The notes beneath the pieces are model-generated. The model worked only from the letters and a program-made list of their open reading frames with translations. It did no database searches and was not told the origin of the DNA. From Streptomyces peucetius (lineage in GTDB: Bacteria > Actinomycetota > Actinomycetes > Streptomycetales > Streptomycetaceae): DNA of 64,000 nt. Of this stretch, positions 42,815-50,770 are shown in pieces. Positions within the stretch are counted from its first letter, which is position 1. The number at the start of each line of letters is the position of its first letter. A program made the translations under genes and the position numbers. The DNA lies in contig NZ_CP107567.1 in the NCBI RefSeq assembly GCF_025854275.1, forward strand, positions 2,418,001 to 2,482,000, written 5' to 3'.

Positions 42815-43589
42815 CGAACCCCCACTGTTGCACCCGCTATCGCCCCCACCACTGAGTATGCATGCAATCACAGGTTGTTACCACGGTGTTTCAGCCACAG
42901 TTGAAACGCCTCGCGGGCCGTGGGGGCGAACCGAAAAGCTGTACGACGTCGGGCATGAAACCTACTTCACCGAAGTGACGCAGCGAGGACCGTGGGGGGC
43001 TTTGCGCGTCCGGCGGCGGTGACGAAGGTTGCGGCTCCGTGTCCGGCACGGGAAATGGAGCGCGGTCGGCGGGTGGGGATCCGCAGGCCGCGCTCCGTCC
43101 CTTGTACGGCGTGACGAGCGGCAGGAATTCGACCATTGTTAAGCCGCCCGAACCGCGAATTGATCCGGAATTCAACTGACTCGGCATTCAACAGGAACCC
43201 TGCGAATTCCGGGCGAGCCGGCACGGCGGACAGCGACGCGGACCGGTCGGATCGGGGCGATACGGGCGGACAGAGGCGCGATGCGCCGGGGGGCCGGGGG
43301 ATGGTCTCCGGCGCGCTCGTGGGCCGGAGACTTGCCGCCGACGGCGGGGGCCGCCTCGGGGGGCGCGGCAGGCGCGCGGCACAGGCGGGGCCCAGCGGCG
43401 GCGGGCAGGCGGCACAGGTGCGCTGCGCCGCCCCCGCCGCCCAGGCATGCGGAAGGGGCGGGCGCCCCGCACAGGCGCCCGCCCCTTCCCGGGTGAACCG
43501 GAGCCGCCACCGGGTGGCCGGTGAGGGTCGGGGTACCGGGCTCCGGGTTTCGTGCCCCGGACCCGGTGACAGCTCCGGGGTCTTCGGTC
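42815..43589. other. Long intergenic region upstream of the ArsR-like gene and downstream of ppdk
   Basis: About 775 bases. It has AT-rich patches at 42815-42960 and 43125-43215. CCGGAATTC at 43165-43173 and GAATTCCGG at 43204-43212 form a perfect 9-bp inverted repeat around 30 bases, with ATTCAAC repeated inside. A minus-strand frame 42891-43136 (81 codons, starting MVEFLPLVTPYKGRSAAC) has moderately high G/C third positions but no ribosome binding site, so I do not call it a gene. The region is probably regulatory. Confidence 0.45.
43451..43489 (-). terminator. Strong hairpin downstream of ppdk
   Basis: A perfect 16-bp stem (GGAAGGGGCGGGCGCC with its complement) and a 7-base loop, about 100 bases past the ppdk stop. 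No T run follows, as is common for streptomycete terminators. Confidence 0.75.
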
Positions 43590-46298
43590 CTACCGGGAGT
43601 CGCTGCCGGTCGACTGGGCCGCCGCGCGGCCCGCTTCCAGCCGCGCCACCGGGATACGGAACGGCGAGCAGGAGACGTAGTCCAGGCCCACCTCGTGGAA
43701 GAAGTGCACGGACTCCGGGTCACCGCCGTGCTCGCCGCAGACGCCGAGCTTGAGGTCGGGCCGCGTGGCCCGGCCGGCCTCCACCGCGCTCCGGACGAGG
43801 GAGCCGACGCCGTCCTTGTCGATCGTCTCGAACGGCGAGACCCCGAAGATGCCCTTCTCCAGGTACGCGGTGAAGAAGCTGGCCTCCACGTCGTCGCGGG
43901 AGAAGCCCCACACGGTCTGGGTGAGGTCGTTGGTGCCGAAGGAGAAGAACTCCGCGGCCTCCGCGATCTGACCGGCGGTCAGCGCGGCACGCGGCAGCTC
44001 GATCATCGTGCCGAGGGCCAGCTTCAGCTCGACGCCGGTCCGCTGCTGCACCTCCGCGATGACCTGCTCGGCCTCCTCGCGGACGATCTCCAGCTCCTGC
44101 ACGGTGCCGACCAGCGGGATCATGATCTCGGCCCGCGGGTCGCCCTTGGCCTCGATGCGCTGCGCGGCGGCCTCGGCGATCGCCCGTACCTGCATGGTGA
44201 ACAGGCCGGGGATGACGAGCCCGAGGCGCACACCGCGCAGACCCAGCATCGGGTTCTGCTCGTGCAGCCGGTGCACGGCCTGAAGCAGGCGCAGGTCGTT
44301 CTCGTTGTGGTCCTTGCGGGCCTCGGCGAGGGCGACGCGCACCGAGAGCTCGGTGATGTCGGGCAGGAACTCGTGCAGCGGCGGGTCGAGCAGACGCACC
44401 GTCACCGGCAGTCCGTCCATCGCCTCGAACAGCTCGACAAAATCCTGCTTCTGCTGCGGAAGCAGCGCCTTCAGCGCCTCTTCGCGCTCGTCGTCGGTGT
44501 CCGCGAGGATCAGCTTCTCGACCATCTCGCGGCGCTCGCCGAGGAACATGTGCTCGGTACGGCACAGGCCGATGCCCTGGGCACCGAAGCGGCGGGCGCG
44601 CAGCGCGTCCTCGGCGTTGTCGGCGTTGGCCCGTACTCGCAGGCGGCGCACCCGGTCCGCGTAGGCCATGATCCGGTGGACGGCCTGGACGAGCTCGTCG
44701 GCGTCGTCGGCGCCGGCGTGCATGCGGCCCTCGAAGTACTCGACCACCGGCGACGGCACGACGGGGACCTCACCGAGGTACACCTTGCCGGTGGAGCCGT
44801 CGATGGAGACGACGTCGCCCTCCTCGATGACCGTCCCGCCCACCGTCAGACGGCGGCGCTTGGTGTCGACCTCGAGCTCCTCGGCGCCGCATACGCAGGT
44901 CTTGCCCATGCCGCGGGCGACGACGGCGGCGTGTGAGGTCTTGCCGCCGCGGGAGGTCAGGATGCCCTCGGCGGCGATCATGCCGTCCAGATCGTCCGGG
45001 TTGGTCTCACGGCGGATCAGGATGACCTTCTCGCCGGAACGCGACCACTTGACCGCGGTGTAGGAGTCGAAGACGGCCTTGCCGACGGCCGCACCCGGGG
45101 AGGCGGCGATACCGCGCCCCAGCAGTTCGGTCTTCGCCTTCTCGTCGAAGCGCGGGAACATCAGCTGGGCGAGCTGGGCGCCGTTGACGCGCTGGAGCGC
45201 CTCGGCCTCGTCGATCAGGCCCTGGTCCACGAGCTGGGTGGCGATGCGGAAGGCGGCACCGGCGGTGCGCTTGCCGACGCGGGTCTGCAGCATCCACAGC
45301 TGGCCGCGCTCGATGGTGAACTCGATGTCGCAGAGATCCTTGTAGTGGTTCTCCAGCGTCTCCATGATCTGCATCAGCTGGTCGTACGACTTCTTGTCGA
45401 TGGACTCGAGGTCGGCCAGCGGCACGGTGTTGCGGATGCCGGCGACGACGTCCTCGCCCTGCGCGTTCTGCAGGTAGTCGCCGTAGACGCCCTGGTGGCC
45501 GGAGGCGGGGTCGCGGGTGAAGGCGACACCGGTGCCGGAGTCGGGGCCGAGGTTGCCGAAGACCATGGAGCAGATGTTGACGGCCGTGCCGAGGTCGCCG
45601 GGGATGCGCTCCTGACGGCGGTAGAGCTTGGCGCGGTCGGTGTTCCAGGACTCGAAAACCGAGCAGATCGCGAGGTCCATCTGCTCGCGCGGGTCCTGCG
45701 GGAAGTCGCGGCCGGCCTCGGCCTTGACGATCTTCTTGAACTGCTTGACCAGCTTCTTGAGGTCCGCGGCGTCGAGGTCGGTGTCGACGGTGACCTTCTT
45801 GGCCGTCTTGGCCTCCTCGAGGGCTTCCTCGAAGAGCTCGCCGTCGACGCCCAGCACGGTCTTGCCGAACATCTGGATGAGGCGGCGGTAGGAGTCCCAG
45901 GCGAAGCGCTCGTCACCGGCCTGCTGGGCCAGGCCCTCGACGGACTTGTCGGAGAGTCCGATGTTGAGGACGGTGTCCATCATGCCCGGCATGGAGAACT
46001 TGGCACCGGAGCGGACGGAGACCAGAAGCGGACTGTCGGCCTGACCCAGCTTCTTGCCCATCGTCTTCTCGAGGGCGTCGAGGTGCGCACTCACCTCGTC
46101 GCGCAGCGCGAGCGGCTCGGCGCCGCTCTCGAGGTAGACCTTGCACGCCTCGGTCGTGATGGTGAAGCCGGGAGGGACCGGCAGACCGAGGTTGGTCATC
46201 TCGGCGAGGTTCGCACCCTTCCCGCCGAGCAGGTCCTTGAGCTCTTTGTTGCCCTCGGTGAAGTCGTAGACGAACTTCTGATCTTTGTTTTCCGACAC
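43590..46298 (-). CDS. ppdK: Pyruvate, phosphate dikinase
   Basis: A 902-residue enzyme that interconverts pyruvate, ATP and phosphate with phosphoenolpyruvate, AMP and pyrophosphate. The N-terminal ATP-grasp domain has FTEGNKELKDLLGGKGANLA. The central domain holds the phosphorylated His in LTSRGGKTSHAAVVARGMGK. The C-terminal TIM barrel has the PEP-side motif GLCRTEHMFLGERR and the active Cys in GVCGEHGGDP. The GTG at 46298 (VSENKDQKFVYDF) follows GAGGAG with good spacing; the frame is open upstream to 46448 but that part is not conserved. A strong hairpin follows the gene, and the upstream region has two dyads that may be operators. Confidence 0.95.
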   Translation of the reverse strand: MSENKDQKFVYDFTEGNKELKDLLGGKGANLAEMTNLGLPVPPGFTITTEACKVYLESGAEPLALRDEVSAHLDALEKTMGKKLGQADSPLLVSVRSGAKFSMPGMMDTVLNIGLSDKSVEGLAQQAGDERFAWDSYRRLIQMFGKTVLGVDGELFEEALEEAKTAKKVTVDTDLDAADLKKLVKQFKKIVKAEAGRDFPQDPREQMDLAICSVFESWNTDRAKLYRRQERIPGDLGTAVNICSMVFGNLGPDSGTGVAFTRDPASGHQGVYGDYLQNAQGEDVVAGIRNTVPLADLESIDKKSYDQLMQIMETLENHYKDLCDIEFTIERGQLWMLQTRVGKRTAGAAFRIATQLVDQGLIDEAEALQRVNGAQLAQLMFPRFDEKAKTELLGRGIAASPGAAVGKAVFDSYTAVKWSRSGEKVILIRRETNPDDLDGMIAAEGILTSRGGKTSHAAVVARGMGKTCVCGAEELEVDTKRRRLTVGGTVIEEGDVVSIDGSTGKVYLGEVPVVPSPVVEYFEGRMHAGADDADELVQAVHRIMAYADRVRRLRVRANADNAEDALRARRFGAQGIGLCRTEHMFLGERREMVEKLILADTDDEREEALKALLPQQKQDFVELFEAMDGLPVTVRLLDPPLHEFLPDITELSVRVALAEARKDHNENDLRLLQAVHRLHEQNPMLGLRGVRLGLVIPGLFTMQVRAIAEAAAQRIEAKGDPRAEIMIPLVGTVQELEIVREEAEQVIAEVQQRTGVELKLALGTMIELPRAALTAGQIAEAAEFFSFGTNDLTQTVWGFSRDDVEASFFTAYLEKGIFGVSPFETIDKDGVGSLVRSAVEAGRATRPDLKLGVCGEHGGDPESVHFFHEVGLDYVSCSPFRIPVARLEAGRAAAQSTGSDSR

Positions 46299-46762
46299 GG
46301 GTCTCGACTCCTCGAGGACTCGGTGGCTGCCCTGACGGCGAGGAACATACCCAGATCGAAGGCGTCTGGGTACGTCCACTTGCGCGTCATACGGCCTTAA
46401 CCACTCGTCCGCCACCAGATCTAAAGTGCTGCACGGATCCGGAGGCATAGACCACTAAGTTCAACTCTTGAAGAGATGATCGCGCAGTGCAGCCAAGATC
46501 GCACGGCCCTTACACAGAGGGTCACATGTCACCCCATGCCTCGAAGGCCAAAAGAGTGGCACTGAGTGCCACCCTTTGAGAGATGCAGTCGTCCGCATTT
46601 CGCTCATCTGAGCGGGACCCCTATCAGGGGTGGCGAGAATCACGCTCCTTCGAGCGCCCGAATCCCGTCATCCGGACGGCGCGCGACACGCTCCGCGAGA
46701 AGATCCGCCACCCTCCGGTTCCGGTGTGCGATGCCCGCTGACCCCTGGTCACTCGCCCGGGG
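46299..46762. other. ppdk upstream region with two dyads
   Basis: No gene is seen in about 460 bases, which are less GC-rich than average. Two inverted repeats stand out. At 46551-46577, AAAGaGTGGCAC and GTGCCACcCTTT form 12-bp arms with one mismatch around TGA. At 46617-46631, ACCCCT-ATC-AGGGGT is a perfect 6-bp dyad. The region must hold the ppdk promoter; the end near 46762 lies behind dusB. Confidence 0.5.
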
Positions 46763-47917
46763 TCAGCCGCCGGACGTGTCCAGCTCGGCGTCCGCACTCA
46801 CGCCGGCGCAGTCGTACGGGTCCTTGAGCCAGCCGTCGGGGAGAACGACCCGGTTGTTCCCCGAGGTCCGCCCGCGCGGGCCGTCCGCGCCCACCGGCCA
46901 CGACTGGTCCAGATCCAGCGCGCTCAACTGAGCGCCCAGCTCGTCCAGCGACGAGGTGACCGCCAGCTTCTTGCGCATCTCCGAACCGACCGCGAAGCCC
47001 TTCAGGTACCAGGCCACGTGCTTGCGGAAGTCGATGACCCCGCGCGACTCGTCGCCGATCCACTCCCCCAGCAGCGTCGCGTGCCGCAGCATCACGTCCG
47101 CGACCTCGCGCAGCGTCGGCCGCCCGTAGTCGCCCGGACGCCCCTCGAAGGCCGCCACCAAGTCGCCGAAGAGCCACGGCCGCCCCAGACAGCCGCGGCC
47201 CACGACCACACCGTCACAGCCCGTCTCGCGCATCATCCGCACGGCGTCGTCCGCCGACCAGATGTCGCCGTTGCCCAGCACGGGGATCTCCGGGACGTGC
47301 TCCTTGAGGCGGGCGATGGCGTCCCAGTCCGCCGTGCCGCCGTAGTGCTGGGCCGCGGTGCGTCCGTGCAGGGCGATGGCCGTGACACCCTCCTCGACGG
47401 CGATGCGGCCCGCGTCGAGGTAGGTGATGTGGTCGTCGTCGATGCCCTTGCGCATCTTCATGGTGACTGGCAGGTCACCGGCGTTCGTCACCGCTTCGCT
47501 GAGGATCGCCCGCAGCAGCGGCCGCTTGTACGGGAGGGCGGAGCCGCCGCCCTTGCGGGTGACCTTGGGGACCGGGCAGCCGAAGTTCAGGTCGATGTGG
47601 TCGGCCAGGCCCTCGTCCACGATCATGCGCACCGCCTTGCCGACGGTGACCGGGTCCACCCCGTAGAGCTGGATCGAGCGCGGAGTCTCGGTCTCGTCGA
47701 AGTGGATGAGCTGCATGGTCTTCTCGTTGCGCTCGACTAGCGCCCGGGTGGTGATCATCTCGCTGACGAACAGGCCCTTGCCGCCCGAGAACTCCCTGCA
47801 CAGGGTGCGGAAGGGCGCGTTGGTGATGCCGGCCATGGGCGCGAGGACCACCGGCGGCTGCACGGTGTGCGGGCCGATCCGGAGCGTGTTCGTGGAGGCG
47901 GGGGCGAGCGTGGTCAT
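46763..47917 (-). CDS. dusB: tRNA-dihydrouridine synthase (DusB type)
   Basis: A 384-residue flavoenzyme that reduces uridines in the tRNA D-loop. VVLAPMAGITNAPFRTLCRE is the FMN-binding start; HIDLNFGCPVPKVTRKGGGS contains the catalytic Cys and is diagnostic of the family; IALHGRTAAQHYGG and VLGNGDIWSADDAVRM bind the FMN phosphate. The C-terminal helical domain (FRKHVAWYLKGFA) contacts tRNA. The ATG at 47917 is the family start; the open frame further upstream is non-conserved. It has no operon partner in the window. Confidence 0.95.
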   Translation of the reverse strand: MTTLAPASTNTLRIGPHTVQPPVVLAPMAGITNAPFRTLCREFSGGKGLFVSEMITTRALVERNEKTMQLIHFDETETPRSIQLYGVDPVTVGKAVRMIVDEGLADHIDLNFGCPVPKVTRKGGGSALPYKRPLLRAILSEAVTNAGDLPVTMKMRKGIDDDHITYLDAGRIAVEEGVTAIALHGRTAAQHYGGTADWDAIARLKEHVPEIPVLGNGDIWSADDAVRMMRETGCDGVVVGRGCLGRPWLFGDLVAAFEGRPGDYGRPTLREVADVMLRHATLLGEWIGDESRGVIDFRKHVAWYLKGFAVGSEMRKKLAVTSSLDELGAQLSALDLDQSWPVGADGPRGRTSGNNRVVLPDGWLKDPYDCAGVSADAELDTSGG

Positions 47918-48049
47918 TCGCCCATTGTCGCGCACTGCCGGAGCAGCCGACCGGGACGCCGGACCTCCGGTCCGTACGCAGTTCGCGCAGGGGTTCGCGC
48001 ATGGACACGGGGCGCGGCACGGACGGGGCGAGCGGCACGAACCCGGTGC

Positions 48050-48106
48050 GCCGGTCCGGGCGCGGGACGCCGGTCCGGGCGCGGGAAGCCGGTCCGGGCG
48101 CGAGCA
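48050..48106. repeat. 19-bp tandem repeat, three copies
   Basis: The unit GCCGGTCCGGGCGCGGGAC occurs three times head to tail at 48050, 48069 and 48088, with the last three bases drifting in each copy. It lies between dusB and the small gene at 48150 and runs directly into the hairpin at 48104. Confidence 0.8.
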
Positions 48107-48142
48107 GGGGCCCGGACCGCGTGGTGCGGTCCGGGCCCCTGC
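48104..48142 (-). terminator. Terminator of the DUF6243 gene
   Basis: A perfect 17-bp GC-rich stem (GCAGGGGCCCGGACCGC with its complement) and a 5-base loop GTGGT, 7 bases past the stop codon of the small gene on the minus strand. Confidence 0.8.
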
Positions 48143-48149
48143 GTACGGA

Positions 48150-48377
48150 TCAGGCCTTGCCCTGGCTCTCCTGCGGCCCCACCGCGTCCTCGGTCTGCGG
48201 CTCGGTCTCCGACGTGGACCCGGCGCGCTCACGCATCTTGCGGAGCAGTTCCTGCTTCTGGTCGGCCGCCGCCTTGCGGTCGGCGTCGCGGGTGAGGCCG
48301 CCCGCCTGCTGTTCGGCGCGGGACGGCTTCTTGCGCTGTCCGCCGACACCGAGGAGGTTGTTCCGGCTCTTGGCCAT
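48150..48377 (-). CDS. Small hypothetical protein, DUF6243-type
   Basis: A 75-residue hydrophilic protein, MAKSRNNLLGVGGQRKKPSR, followed by a charged helix (DADRKAAADQKQELLRKMRE) and an acidic tail. It matches my recollection of a family restricted to streptomycetes. It has no membrane segment or catalytic motif. It ends in a strong hairpin terminator, which suggests a highly transcribed single gene. Function unknown. Confidence 0.7.
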   Translation of the reverse strand: MAKSRNNLLGVGGQRKKPSRAEQQAGGLTRDADRKAAADQKQELLRKMRERAGSTSETEPQTEDAVGPQESQGKA

Positions 48378-48583
48378 GGGGTTCTCCCATCGTGGGTGAG
48401 AAGTGACTCGGGAAACGTCTGACGGGGGCGGGTGACCGCCGCCCTCTCACTCGTAGATCTGGAAGAACGAAGACATGGCCGTGACGGTATCGCCTCGGCG
48501 ACGCGGTCGGCATCCGGTTTTCGGCTGCGGGCGCCCCGTCCTCACTCACTCATCCACTCACCGGCTCACCCACTCGAAAACTT

Positions 48584-48619
48584 TGACGGATGACAGATAT
48601 TGCAATCTGTCATCCGTCA
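48584..48619 (+). promoter_or_regulatory. 36-bp palindromic operator upstream of the aldo/keto reductase-TetR pair
   Basis: Two perfect 15-bp arms (TGACGGATGACAGAT and its complement) flank ATTGCA. Each arm is itself two 7-base direct repeats of the form TGACNGA, so four half-sites are present. It lies 49 bases before the aldo/keto reductase ATG. Such sites are typical targets of TetR-family dimers, and a TetR gene is the next gene downstream. Confidence 0.7.
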
Positions 48620-48667
48620 TGCCATAGTCGTCAGTGTCACCCGACAACCACAATCTGGGAGATCCCG

Positions 48668-49687
48668 ATGACCACCACCGCACCCGCTTTCCGCGCCCTC
48701 GGCTCCACCGGCCCGAGGGTCTTCCCGCTCGGCCTCGGCTGCATGGGCATGTCCGCTCTGTACGGCAGCGCCGACCGCGCCGAATCCGTCGCGACCGTCC
48801 ACGCCGCGCTCGACGCGGGCGTCACGCTGCTCGACACGGGCGACTTCTACGGCATGGGACACAACGAGCTGTTGATCAACGAGGCGCTGCGCACCGCACC
48901 CGCGGCCGCTCGCGACCGGGCCCTGGTCAGCGTGAAGTTCGGTGCGCTGCGCACCGTCGAGGGCGGCTTCACCGGGATCGACGGCCGGCCCGCCGCGGTC
49001 AAGAACTTCGCCGCCTACAGCCTCCAGCGGCTCGGCACGGACCACATCGATGTCTATCGGCTCGCCCGCCTAGACCCCGACGTCCCCATCGAGGAGACGG
49101 TGGGCGCCATCGCCGAGCTGATCGAGGCGGGCCATGTCCGTCACATCGGCCTGTCGGAGGTCGGCGCGGAGACGATCCGCCGCGCGGCGTCCGTCGCCCC
49201 GATCGCCGACCTCCAGATCGAGTACTCCCTGATATCGCGCGGCATCGAGAAGGAGATCCTGCCCACCGTCCGCGAGCTCGGCATAGGCATCACCGCGTAC
49301 GGGGTGCTGTCGCGCGGTCTGATCAGCGGCCACTTCTCCCGCGACCGAGAGCTCGGTCCCGGTGACTTCCGCGGTATGAGCCCCCGCTTCCAGGGCGACA
49401 ATCTCCACCACAACCTGGATCTGGTCGACCGGCTGCGCGCCGTGGCCGACGACAAGGGGATCAGCGTCGCGCAGACCGCGATCGCCTGGGTGCTCTCGCG
49501 TGGTGAGGACATCGTGCCGCTGATCGGCGCCCGCAGCCGCACTCGTCTCGACGAGGCGCTCGGCGCCCTGGAGGTGACACTGACCGACGCCGACCTGGCA
49601 GCGATCGAGGACGCCGTTCCCGCCGACGCGGCGGCCGGCGAGCGTTACCCGGCAGCACAGATGGCCCACCTGGACAGCGAGAACTGA
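48668..49687 (+). CDS. Aldo/keto reductase with an altered active-site tetrad
   Basis: A 339-residue NADPH-dependent reductase of the AKR superfamily. FRALGSTGPRVFPLGLGCMG starts the barrel; LLDTGDFYGMGHNELLINEA holds the catalytic Asp and Tyr, VSVKFGA the Lys, and PLIGARSRTRLDEAL the NADPH site. The usual catalytic His (in YYQHR-like sequence) is replaced: here IDVYRLARLDPDVPIEE has Ala in that place. The substrate is unknown. The ATG at 48668 follows GGGAG; the frame is open upstream through the palindrome. The TetR gene follows after 53 bases in the same direction, so the two may be controlled by the same operator. Confidence 0.85.
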   Translation: MTTTAPAFRALGSTGPRVFPLGLGCMGMSALYGSADRAESVATVHAALDAGVTLLDTGDFYGMGHNELLINEALRTAPAAARDRALVSVKFGALRTVEGGFTGIDGRPAAVKNFAAYSLQRLGTDHIDVYRLARLDPDVPIEETVGAIAELIEAGHVRHIGLSEVGAETIRRAASVAPIADLQIEYSLISRGIEKEILPTVRELGIGITAYGVLSRGLISGHFSRDRELGPGDFRGMSPRFQGDNLHHNLDLVDRLRAVADDKGISVAQTAIAWVLSRGEDIVPLIGARSRTRLDEALGALEVTLTDADLAAIEDAVPADAAAGERYPAAQMAHLDSEN

Positions 49688-49740
49688 ACCGCGCGGTACC
49701 GTCTCGGTGCCCCCTGTTCAGCGAAAGGCAGCCAGACGCC

Positions 49741-50349
49741 ATGACGCCCGAAGCACTGACCCCCGAGCGCATCCTCGAAGCCACCGAGGACGTGCTGCGC
49801 CGGTACGGCCCGGCGAAGGCCACGGTCGTGGACGTGGCGCGGGCGCTGGGCGTGAGCCACGGCAGTGTCTACCGGCACTTCCGCACCAAGGCCGCGCTGC
49901 GGGAGGCGGTCACCGAGCGCTGGCTGCAGCGGACGGTGGACGAGCTGGCGGAGATCACCGGAGGATCGCAGCGGCCCGCGCCGGAGAAGCTGCGCCAGTG
50001 GCTGTCGGCGCTCTTCGAGGCGAAGCGGCGCAAGGCCGGTGCCGATCCCGAGCTGTTCGAGACCTTCGGTGTACTGATCGGCGGGAACAGCACCGTGGTC
50101 GAGGAGCACATCGCCGAGCTCGTCGGGCAGTTGAGCGAGATCGTCGAAGAGGGCGTGCAGGCACACGAGTTCGTGCCGGTGGAGCCCCAGGGAGCGGCGC
50201 GGGCGGTGTTCGACGCGACGACCCGCTTCCACGATCCGGCCTATGCGCCCGAGTGGTCGAAGCCCGGGATCGACGCCGAGTTCGCGGCGGTCGCGGATCT
50301 CTGTCTGCGCGGGCTCACGGCCCGGCCGGCCGACGAGTCCGCGGGCTGA
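49741..50349 (+). CDS. TetR-family transcriptional regulator
   Basis: A 202-residue TetR-family repressor. The N-terminal helix-turn-helix is clear: TPERILEATEDVLRRYGPAKATVVDVARALGVSHGSVYRHF. The C-terminal ligand-binding half (LFEAKRRKAGADPELFETFG) belongs to a common TetR C-terminal type. It probably binds the 36-bp palindrome at 48584 and controls the aldo/keto reductase and itself. The ligand is unknown. Confidence 0.9.
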   Translation: MTPEALTPERILEATEDVLRRYGPAKATVVDVARALGVSHGSVYRHFRTKAALREAVTERWLQRTVDELAEITGGSQRPAPEKLRQWLSALFEAKRRKAGADPELFETFGVLIGGNSTVVEEHIAELVGQLSEIVEEGVQAHEFVPVEPQGAARAVFDATTRFHDPAYAPEWSKPGIDAEFAAVADLCLRGLTARPADESAG

Positions 50350-50419
50350 AGGCGCCCGCCGACCGAAGGTAACCGCCGGCGGAGGCGAGGGTCCGCACGG
50401 GCCCCGAGGCACACGACCC

Positions 50420-50438
50420 CACGGCCCGCAGGGCCGTG
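50420..50438. terminator. Hairpin between the convergent TetR and small zinc-finger genes
   Basis: CACGGCCC, GCA, GGGCCGTG: a perfect 8-bp stem with a 3-base loop between the two stops. It could serve both directions. No T run. Confidence 0.5.
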
Positions 50439-50445
50439 CGGAAGC

Positions 50446-50658
50446 TCAGCCTTCCCCGGCCGTGGGGTCCACGGTCGCCTGGTGCTCCTGTGCCAGGTGC
50501 TCCTCGGCCTTGAGCCACGGCAGGAACTGCGCGCTCTTGCGCCAGTCGCAGGTTCCGCAGCTCAACTGCCGCTGGATCCCCGACTTCTCCACCCGTACCA
50601 CGTGCTCCCGTCCGTGCTGGTCCCATCTGCGGACCTTGCTGGTCGTCATGGACGGCAT
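50446..50658 (-). CDS. Small zinc-finger-like hypothetical protein
   Basis: A 70-residue protein with CGTC and, 16 residues later, EEHLAQEH, a C-x2-C...H-x4-H pattern that could bind zinc. SKVRRWDQHGREHVVRVEK is the basic N-terminal part. It is the kind of small conserved protein found next to glyS in streptomycetes, but I know no function. The ATG at 50658 follows AGGAGG at a good distance. Confidence 0.65.
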   Translation of the reverse strand: MPSMTTSKVRRWDQHGREHVVRVEKSGIQRQLSCGTCDWRKSAQFLPWLKAEEHLAQEHQATVDPTAGEG

Positions 50659-50712
50659 CTGTGCCTCCTGTGGCTGACTGCCTGTGGGGATGCGCGCGGG
50701 CACCAGTGTGCA

Positions 50713-50750
50713 CGAAGCCCCCGGTTCCGTACCCGGAACCGGGGGCTTCG
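50713..50750 (-). terminator. Terminator of glyS
   Basis: A perfect 17-bp stem (CGAAGCCCCCGGTTCCG with its complement) and the loop TACC, 21 bases past the glyS stop codon. No T run follows. Confidence 0.8.
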
Positions 50751-50770
50751 AACGCGTCGGGCGCCAGGCG

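Noticed and set aside
43136..43753. Plus-strand open frame of about 200 codons between the regulator and ppdk
   Set aside because: It overlaps the end of ppdk in antisense and its composition is Arg/Gly/Ala-rich as in non-coding frames; no ribosome binding site.
46445..46460. Half of a DasR-like site (TAGACCACT) upstream of ppdk
   Set aside because: The other half of the palindrome is missing, so it does not form a DasR operator.
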